NCBI GenBank assembly: GCA_013339765.2
Contig: CM023449.1
Location: 19,338,955 to 19,402,954, forward strand
Source of the DNA: Haemaphysalis longicornis
Lineage: Eukaryota > Arthropoda > Arachnida > Ixodida > Ixodidae
Direction: 5' to 3'
DNA length: 64,000 bases
Made by a program: the position numbers and the translations under genes
In this document: piece by piece, positions 54,575-64,000 of the stretch
Numbering within the stretch: position 1 is the stretch's first letter
Layout of the letters: every line of letters starts with the position of its first letter
Notes under the pieces: model-generated
What the model was told of the DNA's origin: nothing
The model's input: only the letters and a program-made list of their open reading frames with translations
The model's database searches: none

Positions 54575-55820
54575 TTTTATATTTTTCTTATTATTTGGGT
54601 TTTTAAAACATCTGTTCGAGCAATGACCTCCATTTACGCTATTATAGCAATTACAGGTGCTACTTCCGCCAAATATGCACTTCGGGGAAACGCAGGCCGT
54701 AACACGGTCCTGGCTTTGCGGCACTCGGCAAAGAATTCTATGCATTAACAAAAGCAAAACACAAATAAACCGAAGATAAACCGAAGTACTCACCACAACA
54801 CGAGAGAAACACTGGCGAACCACTGCTCCGCACTTTCGATAGCTTTAACGTTGAGCGGAACTGCAGCTTTAATTTTATGTTTTAACCCCTTTTTTTATAT
54901 CGTCGGAACTAGCAAGCACTAGTACCGTCGAAAGGGTTGGTTTCTTCATAACTTCGTCACAAGCGTGAAGTAACGAACTACGAACACAAATTCCACACAG
55001 CAAAGGTCCAACTCCTCCAGCCTGTTTCTTACAAACTACAGGTTTGGTTTCTTCGGCCTTACCTGAATAGTAGCGTCTGCTAAATCTGGCCGGATTCTGC
55101 TCGTCACCACTTTGTACGCACCGCTAAATCTAGACAAGCGCCTAAGAATTCAGCAAAAAGCTTAGACTGTCTTTGACAAGGAAGCTGACATAACGTTATT
55201 TTTTATTTTTGCAGATTTTTTATATAGATGCTCTAGTTTTTCGTTCGATGGTATTAAATATCCCGAGAATAATTAACAGCCCCTACTGCAAACTGAACAA
55301 GTGCGTCGTGTCGATATTCGGAAACTCTGTCCCGAAATTTCCAATTACACACTAATCTATTTGTCATACGTTCTCCTACGATTAGTATTTTATTTTGCAA
55401 CTTAAGCTTAGAAAGACCACAAATAACAGTTTTTCCGTCCTTTCAGGACTTAGGTGTCATAAAAGAGTCCTTGTGTAGCCGTTGCCCAGCAATGGCAAAC
55501 ATCAGTCACTGGCGACATGCATAGACTGTGTGCGTAGCCGCAGTGAGTGATCATCAGAGATGAGGTTGGGAACTTGCAAGGTTGAAGGAACAAAAGGCTT
55601 TCTCTCATTGGCTTCGATGCGCGACCTTATCATCAACAATTTAAACAGGGCTGCAGTAACAATACTATTCGCGCCAAGGCGCTATATGCCAAGATGGTAA
55701 TCCGTCGAGAGGCAACGTTTATTATAGATACTTTTTCAGTTTCGGAACTGCGCCTTTCAAAGCGGGAGCGAGTTTACCCTAAGCGCTGAGAGGGCGCTCC
55801 TGTCGCGAGTTGCGCGGTGT
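54575..55820. other. AT-rich stretch, nothing recognised
   Basis: No coding or mobile signature beyond short random frames. Confidence 0.35.
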
Positions 55821-55826
55821 GTCGGC

Positions 55827-55868
55827 GTATGGTCCCTAGAATATGAGCATATTTCTAGGGACCATAGT
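55827..55868. repeat. Short hairpin (TATGGTCCCTAGAA...)
   Basis: TATGGTCCCTAGAATATG is mirrored by CATATTTCTAGGGACCATA around a tiny loop; one mismatch. Confidence 0.85.
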
Positions 55869-56509
55869 CGGCGGCTGCGGCGGAGGCTCCGGCGGCAGCG
55901 TTGACGGCGTGCGCGGCCGGTCCACTGGGCTCAAAGGTGCGGTCGCGGTGTAGTTGCGTGTCTGCTCTACAAGTTTCTTCTTTTCGCTTGCGTTTGTTTT
56001 CACCCTTGTGCGAGAACCTTGCCTTTTCAATGCATTCGGTTTGGGGTACTATTCAACAGTGTGGCCGCGGGCGAAAGCATTTCGTGACTGCGTCAATACA
56101 CTGTGTTCTTTCATGTGCTGGGCTTGGCGCAATGCCGACCTGCTTAATTCGCATCCGGCTGTACGAGACTTTCCAGCGCACTTAAGCAATGATGCTTTGA
56201 GAAGGCTGGGCACATGCATCGTGCATGCCCGGGCACATGCTTGTGCCCTTTACAAAATGTACAACTGTAAGGAGGAGGAGGAGGGAGTCTAGCTCCTCAT
56301 GCTAGAAAAACTATTATTGAAACAAAACGGACTAATGAACAAAAACACAAAAAATCTTAATGCGAACATAATATAACCAGAAAACCTACAATTCAAATTT
56401 CAATATAAAGTTTCCTAATTTATCCTGGATTTTGGGTTAGCTTTGATTTCTTTGAATATAAAGGATACGCGGATGTCTATCATAAAGAAAGCATGCAGTT
56501 GCCGCGCGT

Positions 56510-56830
56510 GGCTATGAAGAAATATCATTCGTGTTGCAATTATGTTGCGCGGCTGGCATGGCAAGCGAATTCGTGTGCACACTTGACAGTCACTGCTAAG
56601 CGAAAATTGATTTAAAATGCTGTCGTTCTTGATATTTTAGCCGCCTTTTAAAAATAACTGGGCGTACTTCCTTACTCCTTGCATAACAGCCGGTTTCAAA
56701 TAAATTGCGAACTGGAATATTGCGGCAACAATATGTTGAGTAACTTCCTAGAACAGTTATTTCTTTTGGAATGCGCAGGCACAGCTGGTCACAACGCGAG
56801 ATGCCGGGACGGAACGCTACGAGAGGGCAG
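56510..56830 (+). repeat. Duplicated segment, partner of 57830-58130
   Basis: Shared blocks in order: GGCATGGCAAGCGAATT, TGCTGTCGTTCTTGATATTT, ACTCCTTGCATAA and GAACAGTTATTTCTT. The upstream GTAGTTGCGTGTCT block also recurs (about 55951 and about 57373), so the duplicated unit may span up to 2 kb with internal differences. Confidence 0.65.
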
Positions 56831-57542
56831 GCATTTTCACGAGGGCGAAGGGGTCGAAGAGCGAAAAATATCCCTTGACCACTAACCCTACGTAACGTAT
56901 TACGTCACGTAGTTTCTTTTTTTTTTTTTTTTACTGCGAGCTGTGTTATATTTTTCTGCCGCTTTTTTTTTTTTTTTTTGCGCCCGCTGCGTATGCACGG
57001 CGTTGCACGCGCGCTCCGGCAAGTCGACGTTTTCATGTGGTGCCGATTATTCTTCTTCCTGCCAGTTCTAGGTTCAAGCACACCGAGCTTTTCTTGCGGG
57101 CTGACATCCCAGCGCTCACATGCGGTTTCGGTTATGCTTTCCTTCCGAGCGGAGCAGGAAGGAAAAAAGTACTTTTCTCATGCGCTCTGCACGTTTGCTG
57201 TGCGTGTGTGGGTGGGCGCGCTCATCTGGTAATCGTGTACATTCTTGGAAGCAAACAGCTACAATAAACAGAGGGCAACGAAATTTTTTTGCCCCTTGTG
57301 TGGTGCTCCCGAGTCTACTCCTCCAGAAGAGCATATACGCGTGCTCCAGTCGGCTGAGCTCAGAGTTGCGGAGTAGTTGCGTGTCTCTTCATTTCGTCCG
57401 ACGGAGCGTACTGGGCAGTGAAGGAAGGCGCAGGTACCATTAACTTTGCCAACCTTCCCAGCAACTTGTTTAGGAAGCAGACTCGGCGGCGATCTCCGGA
57501 AAAGAAAAAGGCAACGTCTACGCACGAGCTAGGGGATCACAA

Positions 57543-57941
57543 ATGGAGAGCGCTTGCTCACCGAGCTACAAGAGGAGCTTGTCCAACCATGAGGCGCCTG
57601 TTCCCCTGCAGTGCACCGATTTTGCTCAGATAGTCGAGAATAGTGCGGCAATACGGCTCCCAGCCAATTGGAGAACGTCAGCACTCGAAAACGAACCCAC
57701 CCAGCGTGGGCAAATCGTTTTTTACGTGGCCGGAATGAAAGCGGGGGCCTACACAATCCTGAAGAGCGTTGTTGTGCGGGATGATATCACCTATGTTGTC
57801 CACCGAAACGGAAGCTGCTCCAACAGTCGTGTGAGGAAATATCATTCGGGATGTAATGAATTTGGCATGGCAAGCGAATTTGTGTGCACGCTTGGCAGCC
57901 ACTGCTACGCGAACGTTCATTTAAAACGCTGTCGTTCTTGA
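57543..57941 (+). CDS. Repeat-associated ORF of unknown function
   Basis: A 132-codon frame from an ATG. It contains PLQCTDFAQIVENSAAIRLP, NWRTSALENEPTQRGQIVFY and VVVRDDITYVVHRNGSC, and reads like real protein (mixed composition, alternating hydrophobics). Its C-terminal part lies in the segment duplicated at 56510-56830, so it probably belongs to a tick transposable element. No family recognised. It may be a pseudogene fragment, because no longer frame joins it upstream. Confidence 0.35.
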   Translation: MESACSPSYKRSLSNHEAPVPLQCTDFAQIVENSAAIRLPANWRTSALENEPTQRGQIVFYVAGMKAGAYTILKSVVVRDDITYVVHRNGSCSNSRVRKYHSGCNEFGMASEFVCTLGSHCYANVHLKRCRS

Positions 57942-58130
57942 TATTTTAGCCACCGCTTCAAATCCGCGGGCGTACGTACGCTACTCCTTGCATAATACCG
58001 TCCGTTTCAAATAAATCGCGAACCGCAATGGCCGCAACAAAATGATTAGCAACTTCCGTGAACAGTTATTTCTTCTGCAGTACGCAGCCAGGAGTGGTGA
58101 GAACCGGAGATGCCGTGAGGAATGCTGTGC
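57830..58130 (+). repeat. Duplicated segment, partner of 56510-56830
   Basis: Collinear copy of 56510-56830 with about 15-20 percent visible differences. Confidence 0.65.
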
Positions 58131-58229
58131 AACTCGCAACCGCAGCGCCGCGGTGGCGAGAGTCGCGGCAGGCCGCCTCCTCTCCGTGACCGGGAGGGGG
58201 ATGTACGGAACTAAAAAATTATCGCTTAA

Positions 58230-59895
58230 AGGGACACTGAAGTGAATTTGTCAAGCTCCCGTTTTTGCTTGCACTGCGTAGACTGGCTCAAATTAGCACA
58301 CTTTTCATCGTTTATTCGGTTGACAAATCGGTAATTATTTTACAAAGCGCGAAAGAAGAAAACTACCATGCGCGGTTTGCGGCGGCCGCACCAACTAAGG
58401 CTGTGACGTTGAGAGGAGCGGGCACCGTGATTGGACGATGCCCAAGGTGAGCAACCAAACAAGTTTCGGTTTCGGTTCTGTAAAACACAACCGTTGGCGT
58501 TGTTGGATGGGCATTCTCAATAACTCAGTAATCATCGTACCGCGCTTCTGCCATGTTGTCAGCTGTAAAAATGCATAAAGATAAGCCTCCTAGGACGGAT
58601 TGGAATCGTAGCATTCACTAGCCGAAACCTACGCATGCATGAACGCCCTCCGCGTACCCGCAGACGCCCAAATGTCATGCGCTTTCCCCCCATATTTGGA
58701 GCTTGCCTCCCTCATGCCTGTGTCGTAAAAAGCGTGTTCGCACCAGTCCAAGGGTCTGTTCATTCTGGCCTGAGCCCACTGCCTGCAAGCAGTCGGTGCT
58801 TATGGCAACAGCACGCCAACGAGGACTCGCTAGCGCGCCAGTGCCAGCCTGCGCGCGTTTTGTGAACTAGTTCGTGGAGCCATGAACGTTGCGGCCCAAA
58901 AAAAAACAAACAGGACGAGCAAAAAAAAAAAGTGAACTTAAAGAAAAATGCAATATAGAAAACATCGGCGGAAAACGAAAAAGTTAACTTACAAAAAAAA
59001 AAAGCACGTACCCGCGGGGATTCGAACTCGTGACTTGCAGAATACTTGCAGTGGCATACCAAGCAACCCAGACCGCTCGGCCACGAAGCGGGCTCCGTTG
59101 GCATTGGTAATATAGGGTATATATTGTACAACCAGTTTACACTTTTCTTTAGTTTGTATTTCAAGCCGCTTAGGTGACTATTTGTTGTATTGCGCTCGTG
59201 CAGTAAGCGTCGCCCGAGTTTCCACAATAGCTCACGTCTAGCAATTGCATTTCGTAGACGGAAAAGCGTTCGCAGATGCGTAGTCGTGCTGCTGACCGCT
59301 GTGCTTGTTCGCCCAGCGCAAAAAAGTGCTTCCCGCGCCCTAGTTTTACGCTGTACGGTAAAAATATCCGTTCATTTTATTTCCTTAGTACCTATATTGA
59401 CTTCGCTAACTCTCCTCCCGCCTTCAAGAGGCCTTATATTTTCCTACTGGCATACCAGTCAGCGAAGCGTCGCATGTGCGCTTGTGTGAAGCGACCTTGA
59501 CTTGGAGCTAGATACAGTGTACAAACTAACCAAGTAAAGAAAGGCAAATTCTACCATTCACAAACGTGTCCTGGCTTCGTTTCAACTGAGCGAACGAATT
59601 GCGACGACCCGTCGGCGGCCGGCGGACGAAACGCTGGGCCGACTGACTCTGTCTGAAGGCCGGGGAGCCGTGCAGTCGCGCAGCCAATTGCCAGCTTATC
59701 CCCTCCTGACGTCACACGAAAACGCCGCAGAAAATGGGCGAGCGTAAAGAGAGGAGGACAGCATTTTCGAATTAATTTTTCTACTAAATAAAATCGCGTA
59801 AACGCGCCCAGGGTGGTCGAAACATGGCCTGGGGACTCCAGACTACAATTTGCGCAAGTAATCCCGCAATGTTTACATATCACTTCAGTGTCCCT
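58230..59895. mobile_element. TTAA-flanked inverted-repeat element, family 3
   Basis: TTAA (58226-58229) is followed by AGGGACACTGAAGTGAATTT. The right end ATCACTTCAGTGTCCCT is followed by TTAA (59896-59899). A 1.67 kb element without a recognisable transposase. It carries the tRNA-like sequence at 59005-59100. Confidence 0.75.
59005..59100 (-). repeat. tRNA-like sequence (Ser/Leu type) or SINE head
   Basis: Minus strand: CCCGCTTCGTGGCCGAGCGG (A-box region), a long variable stretch, then CGAGTTCGAATCCCCGCGGG (B-box and a CCCGC/GCGGG acceptor-like pair). The T-stem does not pair, so it is probably a tRNA pseudogene or SINE. A-rich on the plus strand just before it (Pol III-type T run in its own orientation). 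Confidence 0.55.
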
Positions 59896-59899
59896 TTAA

Positions 59900-60430
59900 A
59901 CGTTGTCGAGCGGGACTTCAAGCGGAGCCGAATTTTGAGGGCGCGCCGAGCACGTGCAGAACAGTGGCGACATCTGTCGGGCGTGGCGCTTAACTTTTTT
60001 GCTGCCATATCTCGGCGAGTCTGTGGGCCTAACACGACATTATTCTCTGTGTTCTGGTTTGCTTATCCGAGCGCGAAATTCGAGACAAATACTAATGAAA
60101 CCTAGAACGCAAAAGTGGCGCGTAACATCGCAGATTCGATATTAATTGCTGTTATAAACTCGCAGAGCCAGGCACAAGCACGCGGTTAAAACTAATCGAA
60201 GTTCACTGTTTATATACGCCTTTCGACCAAGCAAAGCTTCGAATTCTGCCCCATTTGAAATTTAGCTTTAAACCAACTTGCTTCGAAGCGTTAGCTTTGT
60301 CGCAGGGCAGCGGGGCCGTGCGAGAGAACTAGAAAAAAGGGCGTTTGCTTCACAGTGAAGCCATAATAGGTGTGTACACCCTCGTGCTTCTCGGAGAGGC
60401 TAATATCACAAGCATAAATGAATTGATCGG
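59900..60430. other. Stretch without recognised genes
   Basis: Nothing supported. Confidence 0.35.
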
Positions 60431-60436
60431 CTCTTT

Positions 60437-60569
<133 letters not shown>

Positions 60570-60779
60570 GGGGGGGGGTTAGTCTAACCATTGATGTGAA
60601 AGAAACAGAGTGACAAATAAAGTTAGAACATTGAATTCCATACTTCTACTACACATTACAGACCAAAACAAATATTTACATTTTTAATGGTAGGTTATGT
60701 GGCAGCGGTTGAAGAGAACAGTTCGTTATTACCTTTTAGAATGGCGTTATAGCTTATACCCCGAACTTTGCGGGTAGGT

Positions 60780-61145
60780 GCATCGTCGAGGACAACTCAG
60801 CGAGCAATGGATCGGAAGAAGACAGCGGAGTTGATCAGGGAAGAAGCGCGTGTTAAGGACATATTAGTAGAAAGTAAGAAGAAGAAATGGGCGTGGGCAG
60901 GGCATGTAATGCGAAGGCAAGATAACCGTTTGTCTTTAAGGGTAGCAGAGTGAATCTCTAAAGAAGGCAAGTGTGGCCGTGGGCGGCAGAAACTTAGATG
61001 GGCAGATGAGATCAAGAAATTTGCGGGGATAAATTGGTCGCAGTTAGCACGGGACGGGGATAATTGAAGATCTACGAGAGAGGGCTTTGCCATGCAGTGG
61101 CGTAGACAGGTGGGTGATGCTGCTGCTGCTGATGATGATGTTTAC
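60780..61145 (+). mobile_element. RTE-type LINE 3' end
   Basis: The plus strand encodes RTTQRAMDRKKTAELI, KKWAWAGHVMRRQDNR, a stop at about 60951, then GRGRQKLRWADEIKKFAG and further AMQWRRQVGD. KWxWAGHVxRxxDxR...GRxxxRWxDxI...G is the C-terminal signature of RTE LINEs. It ends in (CTG/ATG)n at about 61117-61141. Only the last tenth of the element is present. Confidence 0.75.
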
Positions 61146-61676
61146 GCATCAGCGAGGACCCGATCTTCTAAGTTGCCTTGGTGATGTTCCGGATGAGGTT
61201 ACAGAAGACTTAACACTAATGCGCAGCCCAAGCGCCGCATTGCGATACATTAGAAGTCATGAACTTGAACACATCCTGGGCGCCCTTTGTCGAGTTCGGT
61301 TTGCGGTTTTTGAATTTCCAAAGATAACGTGGATAACGTTGCTGATCGAAAATACGTTTCTAAAAATTTATTCGTTAGCTTACGTTGATAGAGTGAACAT
61401 TAAAGCACCGGCAAGTGTGATACTACATCGACAAAAACCGTCTCTCGTAAAGCAGAAATCTTTATTTTAAAAATGAAAAACATGCAGTGGTTGGACTTGA
61501 GTAGTTTGTGTTCACGGTAATTTTTAAGTAGATATATAAAAAGAGGGAGGGGATGCAACTGGCACTCGAGTAAACTCGATAACTCAATTCCAAACTCGAT
61601 TCGCACAGCAACGGTTAATTGTTTCTTTGGCCCGTGCTTTGGCGCGATACAGTAGTCATCGCGACGGCGATGATCC

Positions 61677-61909
61677 TCATGGCCTCAGAGCGCTGGGGAA
61701 CATCTTGAGCACCGGTGCCTCACCCAGGCGGCGCTTGGGGACGCACGCCTGCTGTTTCATGTCGCACTTGTAGCCGGAGGGGCAGCAGTGCTCGCCGTCT
61801 GGACAGCAGTCCGCGTCACTGAACGGGCAGCACGAGAACGATTGTCCGGAAGGACAGCAGGTCATGCTGTCCGGGCATTGGCTGTTAGGCGGGCACGACC
61901 TGTCGACAG
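61677..61909 (-). CDS. Granulin-domain protein, 3' terminal coding exon
   Basis: Minus-strand exon from an acceptor (CTTTTCAG at 61910) to a TGA at 61677-61679, about 77 codons. It encodes one full granulin/epithelin module with twelve cysteines in the family pattern: C...C....CC......CC......CCPD.EHCCPSGYKC......C. The module is followed by a short tail ending SALRP. Granulins are secreted, Cys-rich growth-factor-like modules released from progranulin. The exon starts in phase 1, so earlier exons with the signal peptide and other modules must lie upstream on the minus strand, but none was recognised between 62 and 64 kb. The intron just upstream holds a family 1 TTAA element. Confidence 0.85.
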
Positions 61910-61981
61910 CTGAAAAGTACGAAAACGCCGGCAGAGGGTAAGTATACATGCCCCGCGTGAGTTTTATTGGAAAACAATTAA

Positions 61982-63600
61982 AGGGGCCATCAAGATAAAA
62001 TGCAGCTTTGTTATGTTTTAAAGAAGTACTCTCTTAAAAATCACATTAGGGAGGCTCCACCACAGTACTTTAGAACTACCAATAACCGTCACCAAACGTG
62101 CAAATTTAGCGAATGACGACGCCCAGCATGCGATTGGAGCAAAATATAGTATCTGCGTTACTCTAATCGTATCCTCTAATTTCTTGCTCTAATCGTGTGC
62201 TGGGCCTCGTCATTCGCCGAATTTGCACGTTTGGTCACGGTGGTTGGTCGTTCTGGAGTACTGTGGTGGAGCCCACCTGCGGCGAGTTTTAGGAGACTAG
62301 CTTTTGCTACTACATTCAGCTCTATTCCAGCCACAAAAACTTCGTTTAAAGGCGAAAAGAAAAGGAAAAACGCGATAAATGTTAAAAACGTTTAAATTTC
62401 CCGCTGCAGGGACCCAATATGGGCAGGAGTGACGTAATACGGGTCAGCACTCAAAAAACATACTTATCAGCGTGTAACTGCACGTTAGCATTCGGGTGGT
62501 ACAATCAAACGGAAGTGGAACCACACTGCAACCGCCCAGCCTTGTTCCTTGGCGGTGGCTCAGGTCGGGGGCCGCCAATCGCACGAACAAGATTCTGTGA
62601 CGTCATCGAGAAGTCGCCAGAAAGTGGGGGGGGAGTCGCCACTGCTTCGTATTGTCGCGAAGCCCCCGTTCCGTTTGCTTTTTTCAATTTTTTAGCATCC
62701 CTCTTCGGCCACCGAGGCCCAGCTTTTCTAAGAAACGCATGCGGAGTGTGTGTTGGCCCGTCGGCCGACCCGGGAGACGCGGCTCTCCAGGGGGACCATC
62801 GTCGCATCTTGTGTTACCGCAGTAGCGTTCCATTCCCCCCCCGTGGGGTGTGCGCTCTTCGCCTTCGGGCTCCGTGTCCTCAGTGTTCTTCAGACGACCT
62901 TCCTGTTTCTTCCCCTGTTTACTTTAGTGCGTTTTGTCTAACTACTTGCTCTACGCCCATAATTCTCCAAGCGCGCGTTTTCGAGTCGAAACCTTGTGTC
63001 TGTGTTTTTGGTCCTTTTCACTTTGGCGGGAACATGGCTGATTGGTGCTTACAAGCGTCTTCCTGACTGGTTGTGGGTGTGCCTTGTTCCCTAGCGTCCG
63101 CACTCTCCAGGATGCACTTTTTTCCCCAATACATCCCCCACCAGACCGCTTAAGCGAATATAACGCGGCCCCTCTGGCTATTGGGGGCGGCGGGCGGCCT
63201 GGACCAGGACTCACTTCAGAAACTCTGCCGCTCGTCGTCGCGCCCTCCCGCCGGGAGACCGCGATTCAGTCAGCCATGTCCCGCTAAGTACTCTTGCTCT
63301 ATTGACTGTCTTTCTCATTTATGTAACCAGTGTATTCTTTCTGATTCTTATGTGCTAAATGACATCAATGTTACCCTTAAATTAAACCAGTTAACTTTTA
63401 AACTTCGTCAACGCCTCGAATTTTTCCCTCCGAACGGCATGCTACCGTAGCGGCAGGTGTTGAACAAAATACGCCGTTACAGTATGTTTCTTTTTATATT
63501 TCAATTATGTGTTTCAAATTTGCGATAAAAGCGATACCATTGTTTCCGGGACAAGGCAGTCTTTCTAATAAAGCAAACTTTTATTTCGTCTTCATGGCTG
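61982..63600. mobile_element. Family 1 TTAA element, with nested foldback, right end decayed
   Basis: TTAA (61978-61981) precedes AGGGGCCATCAAGATAAAAT. The right end TTCGTCTTCATGGCTGC lies at about 63600 without a clear TTAA. The interior around 62415-62600 matches the 25.4 and 33.5 kb copies (GGGCAGGAGTGACGT, CAATCAAACGGAA). Lies in the intron ahead of the granulin exon. Confidence 0.6.
62050..62273. repeat. Foldback MITE, about 100-base arms
   Basis: GGAGGCTCCACCACAGTAC, CCAAACGTGCAAATTTAGCG and ATGACGACGCCCAGC are mirrored by GCTGGGCCTCGTCAT, CGAATTTGCACGTTTGG and GTACTGTGGTGGAGCCC. Inserted in the element 61982-63600. Confidence 0.85.
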
Positions 63601-63604
63601 CTTG

Positions 63605-64000
63605 CGATGTCCTATTCAGCGAAAAAGTCAAAATCGGCGTCAGTAAAAAAACGCGAGTGCTGAAAACTTTCCGTTCCTGCTCGCACGCCGCATGGACAGC
63701 GCCTTACGATCCCGCCGGGTTCAGTGGCCGCCGCAAGGAGGCACTACGGAATTTTTGGCTCACGCCTCTTTTTTACTCACGGTCAACGCCGCTGACGGAG
63801 CTGGACGGAGCTAGCGGCAACTGCCAGATAGTGTATAAGTATTTTTCCCAGAGACTCATTTCCGCCCATACACCTCTATGAATGTTTTCTTTGTAGGCCG
63901 AACTCCAGCGAACTTCAGGCAGTGCTCGTGGGCACTTATCAAAGTACAGCAGTGACGCCATAAACGTTTCGTATCCATGACCGCCGTCGACTACAAAGAC
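63605..64000. other. End of window, nothing recognised
   Basis: Short frames only; no motif supported. Confidence 0.3.

Noticed and set aside
59005..59100. Functional tRNA-Ser or tRNA-Leu gene
   Set aside because: A and B boxes and an acceptor-like pair exist, but the T-stem does not pair and no sound anticodon arm could be drawn.
62419..63066. 215-codon plus-strand open frame
   Set aside because: It lies inside a dispersed TTAA element whose other copies do not keep the frame, and its sequence shows no recognisable motif.

Overview
The window is eukaryotic, repeat-dense DNA, most likely from a hard tick (Ixodidae). The clues are exons of the M13 (neprilysin-like) peptidase family, which is expanded in ticks; a Ruka-like tRNA-derived SINE; many short, split coding exons with GT..AG borders; and decayed LINE, Penelope, Helitron and Tigger copies. 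Species cannot be fixed from the sequence alone. All recognisable host exons lie on the minus strand.

Host genes, in minus-strand order: (i) the 3' terminal exon of a granulin-domain protein (61.7-61.9 kb); (ii) an M13-type gene with three exons at 37.2-37.5, 35.2-35.3 and 29.1-29.3 kb, giving a short cytoplasmic tail, a transmembrane helix and the start of the M13 ectodomain, with splice phases that fit at both junctions; (iii) an isolated Lys/Asp/Gly-rich exon at 26.3-27.3 kb, host gene unknown; (iv) a very large M13 exon at 1.9-6.7 kb with about 1,200 disordered cytoplasmic residues, a transmembrane helix and an M13 N-terminal domain. I saw no exon carrying the catalytic HExxH motif, so the M13 genes are incomplete here or not catalytic. 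An ABCA-type transporter half (13.6-14.5 kb) is a clear pseudogene.

Most of the rest is mobile DNA. Retroelements: a degraded full-ORF LINE (45.2-48.6 kb), LINE fragments at 15.1, 17-18.5, 32-33, 39.5 and 60.8 kb, and a head-to-head pair of Penelope-like element ends with a GIY-YIG endonuclease remnant (29.4-30.8 kb). DNA elements: a Tigger/pogo copy with intact terminal repeats and TA duplication (12.2-13.4 kb), a Tigger 5' fragment (19.5-20.2 kb), several inverted-repeat elements flanked by TTAA (21.8, 23.9, 33.3, 58.2 and 62.0 kb), and many foldback MITEs.

The most unusual stretch is 49.4-54.3 kb. It is a set of long head-to-head inverted repeats whose arms carry duplicated tRNA-like (A box/B box) modules and end in a small GC hairpin. 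They lie next to fragments coding for the Arg/Glu-rich repeats seen at the N-terminus of arthropod Helitron proteins. A related element with an arthropod-type TATA plus TCAGT core promoter is inserted at 43.2-43.8 kb, and its empty site is preserved in a nearby duplicate. The window starts inside another copy of that promoter module, followed by a Helitron-like coding remnant at 0.6-1.0 kb.
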